From assembly GCF_014451325.2 (NCBI RefSeq), contig NZ_JACSCH020000002.1, forward strand, positions 372,001 through 436,000: DNA of 64,000 nucleotides, given 5' to 3'. A program made the translations under genes and the position numbers. Below are positions 42,970-51,616 of this stretch, piece after piece (within the stretch, counting starts at the first letter, position 1; every line of letters starts with the position of its first letter). This stretch comes from Streptomyces sp. CB02980 (GTDB lineage: Bacteria; Actinomycetota; Actinomycetes; Streptomycetales; Streptomycetaceae). Below the pieces are notes generated by a model that saw only the letters and a list, made by a program, of their open reading frames with translations, was not told the origin of the DNA and searched no databases.

Positions 42970-44745
42970 TCAGTCGCTGCCCGCGTGCGCGGCGGCGGAC
43001 GAGGACGCCGGGACCTCGTCGGTCCGCACCAGGTCATGGGGCACACAGGGCGATTCCATCCGTGAGACGAGGTCCGTCAAGGAGGCAATCGCGCGCAGGA
43101 GGTCCCGGTGCAGATAGCCGTCGCCGTCCGCGGAGGGGGCCACCCCTGTCTCCTGGAGCTGCTGAGCGATCTCCTCGATCGTGGCGGAGAGCGGTGAGCC
43201 GGGTGGTACGTCCACGACCTTCCCACCGATGACGATCAGCCCACCGTCCACGCCTTCCGCCCCGAAGAGCCGTGTCTCGGGTCCGGCCATGAACCGGAGA
43301 TCCGGCCGCTGCGTCACACTGAGCCGCACCGTCCGCGCGGCGGCGTCGATGTCCAGCACCTTCACCCGAATCAGAGGAGCCGACCCCGTCGGATCGTCGG
43401 GGTCCCCGCGGAGGAACTCGTCGCCCTCCCGGAGGTCCTGCCGACCGCCGCTCTCGGTCGCGGTGAGGAGGAACGACCTGCTGTAGGTGAGCTCGTGCAC
43501 CAGAACGCAAGGCTCCGGAATCGCCGCGTCCCAGCGTTCCTTGACACGGAACTCGAAGAAGTACGGGCCGACGCGCGCGCAGAGGTGGCCAGGAAGGTCA
43601 TGCCGGTGGAGCGGTCGCAGGTCGACGAGCACGTCGGACTCCGTGGCTCCCGCCTGCCAGACGCGCGTCATGTCGAGCCAGCCCTTGCCCCACATGGAGG
43701 CGGCGTTCAGACCGGGACCGATCCGCCAGATCGGCCGCCCGGCGCTGTCCAGCTCCGCATAGACGGGATGCGGCGCCATATAGGGGGTGCGGTTGCTCAT
43801 GACGTCCCAGTGGTCCCCGTACTCGTAACCTCCGCCCCAGGAGTGGTCGAGACCGTGGACATGCCCCATCTCGTGTCCGACGAGACTCGGGGCCAGCGAC
43901 GTCATCCCCTGCGAATCCCTGCCGTCGCCGGAAACCGCGCCCTCCGGGATGCCGAAGAGGTCCGTGGGGGGATGGGTGACGACAAAGATCCGGTTCGCAT
44001 AGGGCGCCAGATTCTCGCCCGCGTTGAGCACGGCCTGGCGCGCCCAGGTGATCAGGTCCCTGCGTCCCTGCGGGTTGCCTCCTGACCCGACGTAGTCGGA
44101 TTCCTTCTGGGAGAGCCGGTGCCAGCCGAGCACGCGTGAGGTGCTGAGGTCGAGATTCCCGTGGGACATGTCCCGGTAGAAGTCGACCAGGTTGAACTTG
44201 CCCGCGCCCGCGGTCGTGCACATCTCTTCGAAGCGCTCACGAGTGAAGGGCGTCGGGGTCGTGGCATCACTGAACTGGACCAGCAGGAAGGCCCACGGGT
44301 ATGACGGCCTACCCGGCGGACGCAGGAAGATGATCTCCTCCCAGTCCTTGGCGAAAGATCCGTCGGGGATGACGGTGACATCCTGGAGGACGTTGTTGCT
44401 GTTGATGGTGCCGATGAGCCCACGCCCCTTGGACGCGCTGTAATACAGAATCCGGTCACCACTCAGCGCCGTAATCTGCGTCCAGTCCTTGGCGAACGAA
44501 CCAGCCGGGATGACCGTGACATCCTTCAGAACATTGCTGCTGTCGATGGTGCCGATCAGCCCACGCCCCTTGGACGCGCTGTAATACAGAATCCGGTCAC
44601 CACTCAGCGCCGTAATCTGCGTCCAGTCCTTGGCGAACGAACCAGCCGGGATGACCGTGACATCCTTCAGAACATTGTTGCTGTCGACAGTACCGATGAC
44701 CCCACGCCCCTTGGACGCGCTGTAATACAGGATGCGATCTGACAT
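42970..44745 (-). CDS. Metzincin-like zinc protease with N-terminal propeller-type repeats
   Basis: 591 residues. Residues 3-143 are three 47-residue repeats (ILYYSASKGRGLIGT, NVLKDVTVIP, SFAKDWTQITALSGD), lectin/propeller-like. The peptidase part follows at about 150-420: LLVQFSDATTPTPF, NLVDFYRDMSHGNLDL, HEMGHVHGLDH (HExxHxxGxxH zinc site) and a Met-turn VMSNRT. A C-terminal region with VDVPPGSPLSA and a short Cys-poor tail is unassigned. No signal peptide: MSDRILYYSASKG starts directly in repeat 1, so export would need a non-classical route. ATG at 44745 has AAAGG. G+C is lower than its neighbours, suggesting transfer. Convergent with nothing; its lectin-like neighbour lies 1.4 kb away. 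Confidence 0.8.
   Translation of the reverse strand: MSDRILYYSASKGRGVIGTVDSNNVLKDVTVIPAGSFAKDWTQITALSGDRILYYSASKGRGLIGTIDSSNVLKDVTVIPAGSFAKDWTQITALSGDRILYYSASKGRGLIGTINSNNVLQDVTVIPDGSFAKDWEEIIFLRPPGRPSYPWAFLLVQFSDATTPTPFTRERFEEMCTTAGAGKFNLVDFYRDMSHGNLDLSTSRVLGWHRLSQKESDYVGSGGNPQGRRDLITWARQAVLNAGENLAPYANRIFVVTHPPTDLFGIPEGAVSGDGRDSQGMTSLAPSLVGHEMGHVHGLDHSWGGGYEYGDHWDVMSNRTPYMAPHPVYAELDSAGRPIWRIGPGLNAASMWGKGWLDMTRVWQAGATESDVLVDLRPLHRHDLPGHLCARVGPYFFEFRVKERWDAAIPEPCVLVHELTYSRSFLLTATESGGRQDLREGDEFLRGDPDDPTGSAPLIRVKVLDIDAAARTVRLSVTQRPDLRFMAGPETRLFGAEGVDGGLIVIGGKVVDVPPGSPLSATIEEIAQQLQETGVAPSADGDGYLHRDLLRAIASLTDLVSRMESPCVPHDLVRTDEVPASSSAAAHAGSD
44317..44739 (-). repeat. Three 141-bp tandem repeats inside the protease gene
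   Basis: The word TTGGACGCGCTGTAATACAG recurs at 44429, 44570 and 44711, exactly 141 bp apart, and the copies are nearly identical at DNA level, silent sites included. This means recent duplication or gene conversion. Confidence 0.95.
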
Positions 44746-45059
44746 CACATAACCTTTCCGAACCGCGTCCGCGCCTGTCGATGGCCAGAGGCAACGAGCC
44801 GGTGAAGCCCTTCGGATGGCATCTCTGCCCGGCGCCGTTCCGGCGTGGCGACATCGCTCGTGCGTGAGAACATCGGATGCCATGGAAGTCAGGGGCGACG
44901 CTATGCAGTCACTCGTATGACCTGCCCCCGCAGAGAGCGCCCGAGCGCCGACCAAGCGGCAGGGGACTCTCCTTCAATTATCGTCGTACCCCCGAAATGC
45001 GCGAGCCGAGATCTCGTAGTAGCGCGGTGGAACCACGACGCACCTGCCACCCACGCCAC

Positions 45060-45440
45060 CGTGACCGACGCGGAGATGACCCAGTCGATCAGCACCGTCT
45101 CGCCGCGCGCAACCTGCTGCCGCAGAGCACTCTCCGGACTCCGGCTGCCCATCCGCCGAGCTGATCGTGGCCATCAAGCAGGCCTCGGCGTCACCCTCGC
45201 CGTCCCGGTCCTGCCGGACAGCCCGTCCCCGGCCCGTTCCGGTGCCTGCTTCGGTCGCACCGCCTTCACAGTCGCCGCCGTCCATCGCGGCACCAAGGCC
45301 ATCGCGGTGCCGAGTCGACAAGGGGACCTGCCGTCCTTACCCGATCCCCCACTCGGCAGACATGCCGAGAATGGCGGGCGAAGTACGCCACCCGCGCCGG
45401 CACACCTGCTGTCGAGGGCCTGGCGCAGCACGGAGGAGTT
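45060..45440 (+). pseudogene. IS1182-type transposase fragment
   Basis: EHSPDSGCPSAELIVAIKQA in one frame, then LGVTLAVPVLPDSPSPARSG and CFGRTAFTVAAVHRGTKAIAV in the next, then WRAKYATRAG: successive blocks of IS1182-family DDE transposases (SGYPSAxL, FGVxLVTPVLxD, FDRTAFTVD, WxxxYxxRAG). Frameshifts and missing parts make it inactive. No end repeats found. Confidence 0.6.
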
Positions 45441-45457
45441 CTCCTCGGGCAGCACGT

Positions 45458-45793
45458 TCAGGTGGGTAATGGCCTTGGGTTGAGCGCGACTTCCTCGGGA
45501 ATGCACGGGTGTGGCGCGGCGGCCCGGATGCGGTCCTCGGCGCGGGGCCGTCGGCGGTGCCGCGGTTCGAGTACGGCGATCGGGACGCCGGCGGTATCGG
45601 TGGCGAACGCGGCCGGCCGAAGGCCGTCGGCGTCGGTGCAGCGCAACTGGGCGCCGGGGTCCGGGCGTTCCTTGCGAGCATCAGCGGCATGCCCTGCGGC
45701 CGGCCCGTGAGGAGGTCGCCGACAAGTTCGGCGATCCCGGTGCGCCGTACCTGATCTCGCCGCCCGGCTCGACGGCGACCGCCCACGTGGCAC
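45458..45793 (-). pseudogene. IS1380-type transposase fragment
   Basis: ARKERPDPGAQLRCTDADGLRPAAF, TAGVPIAVLEPRHRRRPRAEDRIRAA correspond to the C-terminal third of IS1380-family transposases (KERPHPGAQLRFTDADG, LELRHRxRAxxEDRIR with the catalytic Glu). It then drifts off. Relic, convergent with the IS1182 fragment. Confidence 0.6.
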
Positions 45794-46183
45794 GTCACCC
45801 GATCGCGAAGATCGACAGGTCGGATTCGATCGCCCGCCGGGAAGGCCCGGTCTCAGAGTCGCCGACGAAGGGCCGCCCGTCGTCCCGGCAGGTCCGGCAG
45901 GTCCGGCAGGTCAGCCGGAACTGTGGCCGGTGGCAGAGCTGGTGCACCTCGACGAGTCCTCCTCGGTATCAGCCGCGGCTGCCGTTGCAGGAGGCTTCCG
46001 GCAAGCGCATGGTGGTGGTGGGGGAAGGACCCAGTGGCAACACGAGTGCCAGGTGCCTGGTGGGGCGGCGCCATGCGGTACGGAATTCTTCGCGCCGGCT
46101 GTCACGCGCTACCACCGACCGCCCGGCTCGGAATGCACGCGTGCAATCGCCATGCGGTTTCTGATCGCAGGGAGTGGTTAGCC
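45794..46183. other. Stretch with no recognised gene upstream of the lectin
   Basis: Several overlapping short frames are open in both directions but none has family similarity that I recognise; a CRTCRTCRDDGRPF-type Cys-rich piece on the minus strand may be a worn transposon end. The last 30 bp contain the GGGAG ribosome site of the lectin gene. Confidence 0.4.
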
Positions 46184-47242
46184 ATGGCAGTAACCCATGC
46201 AACAGTGACACTCAACAAGATCGGCGTGATCGACTCCAGCGTCAACACCACCGATGAGCCAGGGTCGTCCGCAGAATGGCATATGAAGTTCATCGTCAAT
46301 GGTCAGCAGCAGACCTGGGATCACGACGAGGTGAAAGACAACACGGACTATCAGCTCGGGCTTGTCTTCCCGAATGTTCGAATCGCCCCCAACGGGACGA
46401 TAAGCATCTCAGCCAGCGGGTACGAGCATGACTCCCTGTCAGCCAACGATGTTCTCCCGAGACTCGAGACCACTCTTCATCCCGCACAGGATTTTCAGCT
46501 GGGAGCCACCGAGTGGGCGCATAGCCCGGATTCCCCCGAAGGCACCTACAAGATCGAGTACACCGTCGCGCCTGCCCAACAGCAACCCCTCATGGTCGCC
46601 CGCCCCGTGGGCTGTTCGCTCTACGGCATCAAGCCCGACGGGGATCTGCGCTGGTACCGCCACGACGGATGGCAGCACGGCACTGCCCATTGGACAGCGG
46701 GCGCCGGAGGAATCAGGATCAGCGGTGGCTGGAACATCTACGACACCGTCTTCGGCGGCAGCGGGGGCGTGATCTACGGCATCAAGCCCAACGGGGATCT
46801 GCACTGGTACCGCCACGACGGATGGCAGCAGGGCACAGCCCATTGGATAGCCGGCGCCGGAGGAAACAAGATCAGCGGCGGCTGGAACATCTACGACACC
46901 GTCTTCGGCGGCAGCGAGGGCGTGATCTACGCCATCAAGCCCAACGGGGATCTGCACTGGTACCGCCACGACGGATGGCAGCAAGGCACAGCCCACTGGA
47001 CAGCCGGCGCCGGAGGAAACAAGATCAGCGGCGGCTGGAACATCTACAACACCGTCTTCGGCGGCATCGAAGGCAGAATCTACGCCATCAAGCCCAACGG
47101 AGACCTGCACTGGTACCGCCACGACGGATGGCAGCAAGGCACAGCCCACTGGACAGCCGGCGCCGGAGGAAACAAGATCAGCGGCGGCTGGAACATCTAC
47201 GACACCGTCTTCGACGGAGACGTATACCGCAAACTCGGCTAG
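46184..47242 (+). CDS. Tachylectin-like lectin with N-terminal beta-sandwich domain
   Basis: 352 residues. The first about 140 (ATVTLNKIGVIDSSVN, WHMKFIVNGQQQTWDHDEV, GLVFPNVRIAPNGTISISASG) look like a beta-sandwich. The rest is four repeats of 51 residues built on IYAIKPNGDLHWYRHDGW, GTAHWTAGAGGNKISGGW and NIYDTVFGG, the signature of tachylectin-2-type five-bladed sugar-binding propellers; a fifth blade may be formed with part of the N-domain or by association. No signal peptide, like the neighbouring protease. ATG at 46184 follows GGGAG at 9 bp. Carbohydrate target unknown (GlcNAc/GalNAc for tachylectin-2). Confidence 0.85.
   Translation: MAVTHATVTLNKIGVIDSSVNTTDEPGSSAEWHMKFIVNGQQQTWDHDEVKDNTDYQLGLVFPNVRIAPNGTISISASGYEHDSLSANDVLPRLETTLHPAQDFQLGATEWAHSPDSPEGTYKIEYTVAPAQQQPLMVARPVGCSLYGIKPDGDLRWYRHDGWQHGTAHWTAGAGGIRISGGWNIYDTVFGGSGGVIYGIKPNGDLHWYRHDGWQQGTAHWIAGAGGNKISGGWNIYDTVFGGSEGVIYAIKPNGDLHWYRHDGWQQGTAHWTAGAGGNKISGGWNIYNTVFGGIEGRIYAIKPNGDLHWYRHDGWQQGTAHWTAGAGGNKISGGWNIYDTVFDGDVYRKLG
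46613..47224 (+). repeat. Four 153-bp tandem repeats inside the lectin gene
   Basis: ATCAAGCCC recurs at 46628, 46781, 46934 and 47087, exactly 153 bp apart; copies 2-4 are almost identical at DNA level, copy 1 more diverged. Recent amplification. Confidence 0.95.
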
Positions 47243-47352
47243 CAAGAGCACCTGACCGCGCGGCGCTTCACGACGAACCGGCCGCCGATCACCGACGCCG
47301 GACCTGCCGGCCGCCCCGTAGCCGACGCACCACCGCTTCTGGCACCGGAGGA

Positions 47353-47380
47353 GGGCCCGCGGCTCGGGAGCCGTGGGCCC
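47353..47380 (-). terminator. Hairpin downstream of the NRPS/MEP operon
   Basis: GGGCCCGCGGCTC at 47353-47365 pairs at 12 of 13 positions with GAGCCGTGGGCCC at 47368-47380. It lies 175 bp past the ispG stop and 111 bp past the lectin stop, so it can serve both. The rest of 47243-47554 shows no gene. Confidence 0.6.
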
Positions 47381-47554
47381 TTCGGCGTCCCCGCCGCCGC
47401 CCGGCCGTGCCGGGAGCTGTTCGCTGTCGTCGGCGCGAGCGGCCCGCCTCCGTGGAGTCGCACCTGACGTCGAAGGGCCCTTCATGGTCCTCGGGGGTGC
47501 TGTCCGCGGTCGTGTCCCAGCTGGGCGACGGCGGCTGGGCCCCTGTGCACGGCG

Positions 47555-48712
47555 TCAGCCCACGGCCATCACCTCGGGCATGCCCGTGCCGAGGGCAGTG
47601 GTGTCGAAGGCGTCGGCGAGCCGCAGCGCCTCCTCGATCAGAGTCTCGACGATCTTCGACTCCGGTACGGTGCGGACGACTTCGCCCTTGACGAAGATCT
47701 GGCCCTTGCCGTTGCCGGAGGCGACGCCGAGGTCGGCCTCGCGGGCCTCTCCGGGGCCGTTGACGACGCAGCCCATCACGGCGACGCGCAGCGGGACCTC
47801 CATGCCCTCCAGGCCGGCGCTCACCTCGGCGGCGAGCTTGTAGACGTCGACCTGGGCGCGGCCGCAGGACGGACAGGAGACGATGTCCAGCTTCCGCGGG
47901 CGCAGGTTGAGCGACTGGAGGATCTGGGTGGCGACCTTGACCTCCTCGACCGGAGGCGCGGAGAGCGAGACCCGGACCGTGTCGCCGATGCCCTGGCGCA
48001 GCAGCGCACCGAAGGCGACGGCGGACTTGACGGTGCCCTGGAAGGCCGGACCGGCCTCGGTGACGCCGAGATGCAGGGGGTAGTCGCAGGCCTCGGCGAG
48101 GAGTTCGTAGGCGCGGACCATGACGACGGGGTCGTTGTGCTTCACGGAGATCTTCAGGTCGTGGAAGTCGTGCTCGGCGAAGAGGCTCGCCTCCCACAGC
48201 GCCGACTCCACCAGGGCCTCGGGGGTGGCCTTGCCGTACTTCTTCAGCAGCCGGGCGTCCAGGGAGCCGGCGTTGACGCCGATGCGGATGGGGGTGCCGT
48301 GGTCCCTGGCGGCCCGGGCGATGTCCTTGACCCGGTCGTCGAACTTCTTGATGTTGCCGGGGTTGACGCGCACCGCGGCGCAGCCCGCCTCGATGGCGGC
48401 GAAGACGTAACGCGGCTGGAAGTGGATGTCCGCGATCACCGGGATCGGCGACTTGGCGGCGATCGCGGCCAGCGCGTCCGCGTCGTCCTGGGAGGGGCAG
48501 GCCACCCGCACGATGTCGCAGCCCGCGGCGGTGAGTTCGGCGATCTGCTGGAGGGTGGCGTTGACGTCCGAGGTGAGGGTGGTCGTCATGGACTGCACCG
48601 AGATCGGGGACCGGCTGCCCACGCCGACCTTGCCGACCTGGAGCTGGCGGGTGGGGCGGCGGGCGCCGAGTACCGGGGCGGGCATGGACGGGATGCCGAG
48701 CGCGACAGTCAT
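47555..48712 (-). CDS. ispG: 4-hydroxy-3-methylbut-2-enyl-diphosphate synthase
   Basis: Penultimate MEP-pathway enzyme, a [4Fe-4S] protein turning MEcPP into HMBPP. 385 residues, full length. Marks: [42 protein letters not shown], and the cluster ligands CPSCGR and [13 protein letters not shown] at 48712 follows AGGAG. Last gene of the leftward operon, 40 bp after dxs. As Streptomyces carry a housekeeping ispG, this copy may be an extra one; that cannot be seen from the window. Confidence 0.95.
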   Translation of the reverse strand: MTVALGIPSMPAPVLGARRPTRQLQVGKVGVGSRSPISVQSMTTTLTSDVNATLQQIAELTAAGCDIVRVACPSQDDADALAAIAAKSPIPVIADIHFQPRYVFAAIEAGCAAVRVNPGNIKKFDDRVKDIARAARDHGTPIRIGVNAGSLDARLLKKYGKATPEALVESALWEASLFAEHDFHDLKISVKHNDPVVMVRAYELLAEACDYPLHLGVTEAGPAFQGTVKSAVAFGALLRQGIGDTVRVSLSAPPVEEVKVATQILQSLNLRPRKLDIVSCPSCGRAQVDVYKLAAEVSAGLEGMEVPLRVAVMGCVVNGPGEAREADLGVASGNGKGQIFVKGEVVRTVPESKIVETLIEEALRLADAFDTTALGTGMPEVMAVG

Positions 48713-48752
48713 GGGGTGTCTCCTGCTCTGGTACGGGTGAGGGCCGGGCTGT

Positions 48753-50573
48753 TCACTGATCGGCGCCGACGGGCTGCGCTGCCAGGTCGCCGATCGAGAC
48801 GGAGTCGTCGCGGCCGGCGAGGGCCTCGACGACGGCGCGGGCGATGTGGCGGCCGGTCAGGCCGTGGGCGGCGAGGATGTCCTCGCGACGGCCGTGGTCC
48901 AGGAAGCGCTGGGGCAGTCCGAAGGTACGGACGGGGGTGCGGGCGCCCGCGTCGGCGAGGGCCTGGGCGATCGCGGCCCCGGCGCCGCCGCTGCGGCCGC
49001 CGTCCTCGACCGTGGCGACCATCGAGTGCCCGAGGCCGAGCTCCACGAGGGCGGCGGGGACGGGGGCGATCCAGCGCGGGTCGACGACGGTGACGCCGAA
49101 GCCGTGCTCTGCGAGGCGGTCGGCCGCCTCCAGGCAGACCCCGGCCATCGCGCCGACGGAGACGAGCAGGACGTCCCGGGCATCCGAGTCCGCGCGGCGC
49201 AGGACGTCCATGCCGTCGAGGGTGGCGACGGCGGGGATGTCGTGGCCCGCGGAGCCCTTGGGGAAACGCAGCGCGGTGGGCCCGTCCTGGACCGCGAGGG
49301 CCTCGCGCAGGGCGCGGCGCAGAGTGGCGGCGTCGCGCGGGGCGGCCACGCGCAGGCCGGGGATCATCTGGAACAGCGACAGGTCCCACATGCCGTTGTG
49401 GGAGGCGCCGTCGTCGCCGGTGACGCCGGCCCGGTCGAGGACGAAGGTGACCGGGGCGCGGTGCAGGGCGACGTCGAGCAGCAACTGGTCGAAGGCCCGG
49501 TTGAGGAAGGTCGCGTACACCGCCACGACGGGGTGGAGTCCGCCGAGGGCGAGGCCCGCGGCGGAGGTGACGGCGTGCTGTTCGGCGATGCCGACGTCGA
49601 AGGTGCGGTCGGGGAAGCGCTCGGCGAAGGCGGTGAGGCCGGTGGGGGCGAGCATGGCCGCGGTGAGGGCGACCACGTCGGGGCACCGGGCGCCGAGTTC
49701 GGCGAGCTCCTCGCCGAACACGTCGGTCCAGGCGGGTTCCGGGGCGGGGCGCGGCGCGGTCCGGGCGGCGGGGCGGGGGCGTACGGCGTGGAAGCGGTCG
49801 GCCTCGTCCTGTTCGGCGGGGGCGTGGCCGCGGCCCTTCTCGGTCAGGCAGTGGACGACGACGGGCCGGCCGAGTCCGGCGGCGTGGCGCAGGGCCTCTT
49901 CGAGGGCCGCGATGTCGTGTCCGTCGACGGGTCCGACGTACGCGAGGCCGAGGTTCTCGAAGACGGAGTGCGGGGGGCGGTCCTCGGTGCGCAGCTGCGC
50001 CAGGTGGGCGGGGAGGCCGCCGACGGTGGGGGCGTAGGAGCGGGTGTTGTCGTTGAGGACGACGACCACCGGGCGGTCGGCGCCGTCGGCGAGGTTGTTC
50101 AGGGCCTCCCAGGCCATGCCGCCGGTGAGGGCGCCGTCGCCGATGACGGCGACGACGGCGCGGTCGGTGGCGCCGGTCAGCCGGTGGGCCTTGGCGAGGC
50201 CGTCGGCGTAGGACAGGACGGTGGAGGCGTGGGAGTTCTCGATGAGGTCGTGCGCGGACTCGGCGCGGGAGGGGTAGCCGGAGAGTCCGCCGGGTTGGCG
50301 CAGGGTGCCGAAGGCGGCCGCCCGACCGGTGATGATCTTGTGGGGGTAGGTCTGGTGCCCGGTGTCCCACAGGATCTGATCGCGCGGGGACTCGAAGACC
50401 CGGTGCAGGGCGAGGGTGAGCTCGACGACGCCGAGGCTGGGGCCGAGGTGGCCGCCGGTGCGGGTGACCTCCTCGACCAGGAGGCGCCGGATGTCCGCGG
50501 CGAGCTCCTCGGTCTGCGGGAGGGTGAGCGCGCGCAGGTCTTCGGGTCCGTGGACCGATGCGATCGACGTCAT
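48753..50573 (-). CDS. dxs: 1-deoxy-D-xylulose-5-phosphate synthase
   Basis: First MEP-pathway enzyme, thiamine-diphosphate dependent, joining pyruvate and glyceraldehyde 3-phosphate. About 606 residues. [18 protein letters not shown] is the thiamine-diphosphate/metal motif; [27 protein letters not shown] and [15 protein letters not shown] (catalytic Glu) are conserved. ATG at 50573 has AGGA; a GTG at 50594 overlapping the ispH stop (GTGA) is an alternative seven codons upstream and would couple the genes. Confidence 0.95.
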   Translation of the reverse strand: MTSIASVHGPEDLRALTLPQTEELAADIRRLLVEEVTRTGGHLGPSLGVVELTLALHRVFESPRDQILWDTGHQTYPHKIITGRAAAFGTLRQPGGLSGYPSRAESAHDLIENSHASTVLSYADGLAKAHRLTGATDRAVVAVIGDGALTGGMAWEALNNLADGADRPVVVVLNDNTRSYAPTVGGLPAHLAQLRTEDRPPHSVFENLGLAYVGPVDGHDIAALEEALRHAAGLGRPVVVHCLTEKGRGHAPAEQDEADRFHAVRPRPAARTAPRPAPEPAWTDVFGEELAELGARCPDVVALTAAMLAPTGLTAFAERFPDRTFDVGIAEQHAVTSAAGLALGGLHPVVAVYATFLNRAFDQLLLDVALHRAPVTFVLDRAGVTGDDGASHNGMWDLSLFQMIPGLRVAAPRDAATLRRALREALAVQDGPTALRFPKGSAGHDIPAVATLDGMDVLRRADSDARDVLLVSVGAMAGVCLEAADRLAEHGFGVTVVDPRWIAPVPAALVELGLGHSMVATVEDGGRSGGAGAAIAQALADAGARTPVRTFGLPQRFLDHGRREDILAAHGLTGRHIARAVVEALAGRDDSVSIGDLAAQPVGADQ

Positions 50574-50590
50574 GACAGATCCTGTTCTGG

Positions 50591-51616
50591 TCACAGGGCC
50601 TCATCGGCCAGGGGGGTCCGGGGTACTCGGCCGGTGACGGGGTCGGCGAGCCGGGCGGGCATGGAGAAGACGACGTCCTCGGCGATGCCGTCGTCCAGTT
50701 CGACGTCGTGCCAGCCGAGTGCGGCGAGCCGGTCGACGAGTCCGCGGACGAGGATCTCCGGAGCGCTGGCGCCGGAGCTGACGCCGATGCTCGACGCCCC
50801 GGCGAGCCAGGTCTCGTCGAGATGGCCGGCGTCCGGGACGAGGTACGCGGCGCTGCCGTGCTCCCGGGCGACCTCGACCATGCGGATCGAGTTGCTGGAG
50901 TTGCGGGAGCCGACGACCAGGACGAGGTCGTTGCGGCGGGCGAGGGCCTTGACGGCGTTCTGGCGGTTCTGGCTGGCGTAGCAGATGTCGCCGTCGGCGG
51001 GGCCGGCGAGGTCGGTGAAGCGGGCGCGCAGCGCGTCGACGACCCGCCGGGTCTCGTCGAAGGACAGGGTGGTCTGGGTCAGGTAGGCCACCGGCGCGTC
51101 GTCCGGCAGGTCCAGGGCGGCGACGTCGTCCTCGTTCTCGACGACGATGGTGCGCTCGGGGGCCTCGCCGCGGACGCCCTCGACCTCTTCGTGTTCGGCG
51201 TGGCCGACCAGCAGGATGGTCCGGCCGTCGCGGGCGTAGCGGACGGCCGCCTGGTGGACCTTGGAGACCAGCGGGCAGGTGGCGTCGATGACTTCGAGGT
51301 GGCGCTCCGCCGCGCCGTCGCGTACGGCGGGCGAGACGCCGTGGGCGGAGAAGACGCAGACGGCGCCCTCGGGCACGTCCTCCTCGCTGTCGACGAAGCG
51401 GGCACCGCGCTTCTCCAGCTCGGCCACGACGTGGTGGTTGTGCACGATCTCCTTGCGCACGTACACCGGGGCGCCGTGGAGGTCGAGGGCGCGTTCCACG
51501 ATGCCGATGGCACGGCGCACCCCGGCGCAGAAGCCGCGCGGCTGGGCGAGGACGACGCGCGGGGGCCGGTCGTCGGCCGGGGCGTCCGGGCCGGCCGGCT
51601 GGATGGTGGCGCTCAT
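50591..51616 (-). CDS. ispH: 4-hydroxy-3-methylbut-2-enyl-diphosphate reductase
   Basis: Last MEP-pathway enzyme, a [4Fe-4S] reductase giving IPP and DMAPP. 341 residues. The three cluster Cys lie in [23 protein letters not shown] and [14 protein letters not shown] and LTQTTLS are active-site blocks, VGSRNSSNS the phosphate site. ATG at 51616 overlaps the ABC gene's stop (ATGA), so it is translationally coupled to the exporter. Confidence 0.96.
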   Translation of the reverse strand: MSATIQPAGPDAPADDRPPRVVLAQPRGFCAGVRRAIGIVERALDLHGAPVYVRKEIVHNHHVVAELEKRGARFVDSEEDVPEGAVCVFSAHGVSPAVRDGAAERHLEVIDATCPLVSKVHQAAVRYARDGRTILLVGHAEHEEVEGVRGEAPERTIVVENEDDVAALDLPDDAPVAYLTQTTLSFDETRRVVDALRARFTDLAGPADGDICYASQNRQNAVKALARRNDLVLVVGSRNSSNSIRMVEVAREHGSAAYLVPDAGHLDETWLAGASSIGVSSGASAPEILVRGLVDRLAALGWHDVELDDGIAEDVVFSMPARLADPVTGRVPRTPLADEAL

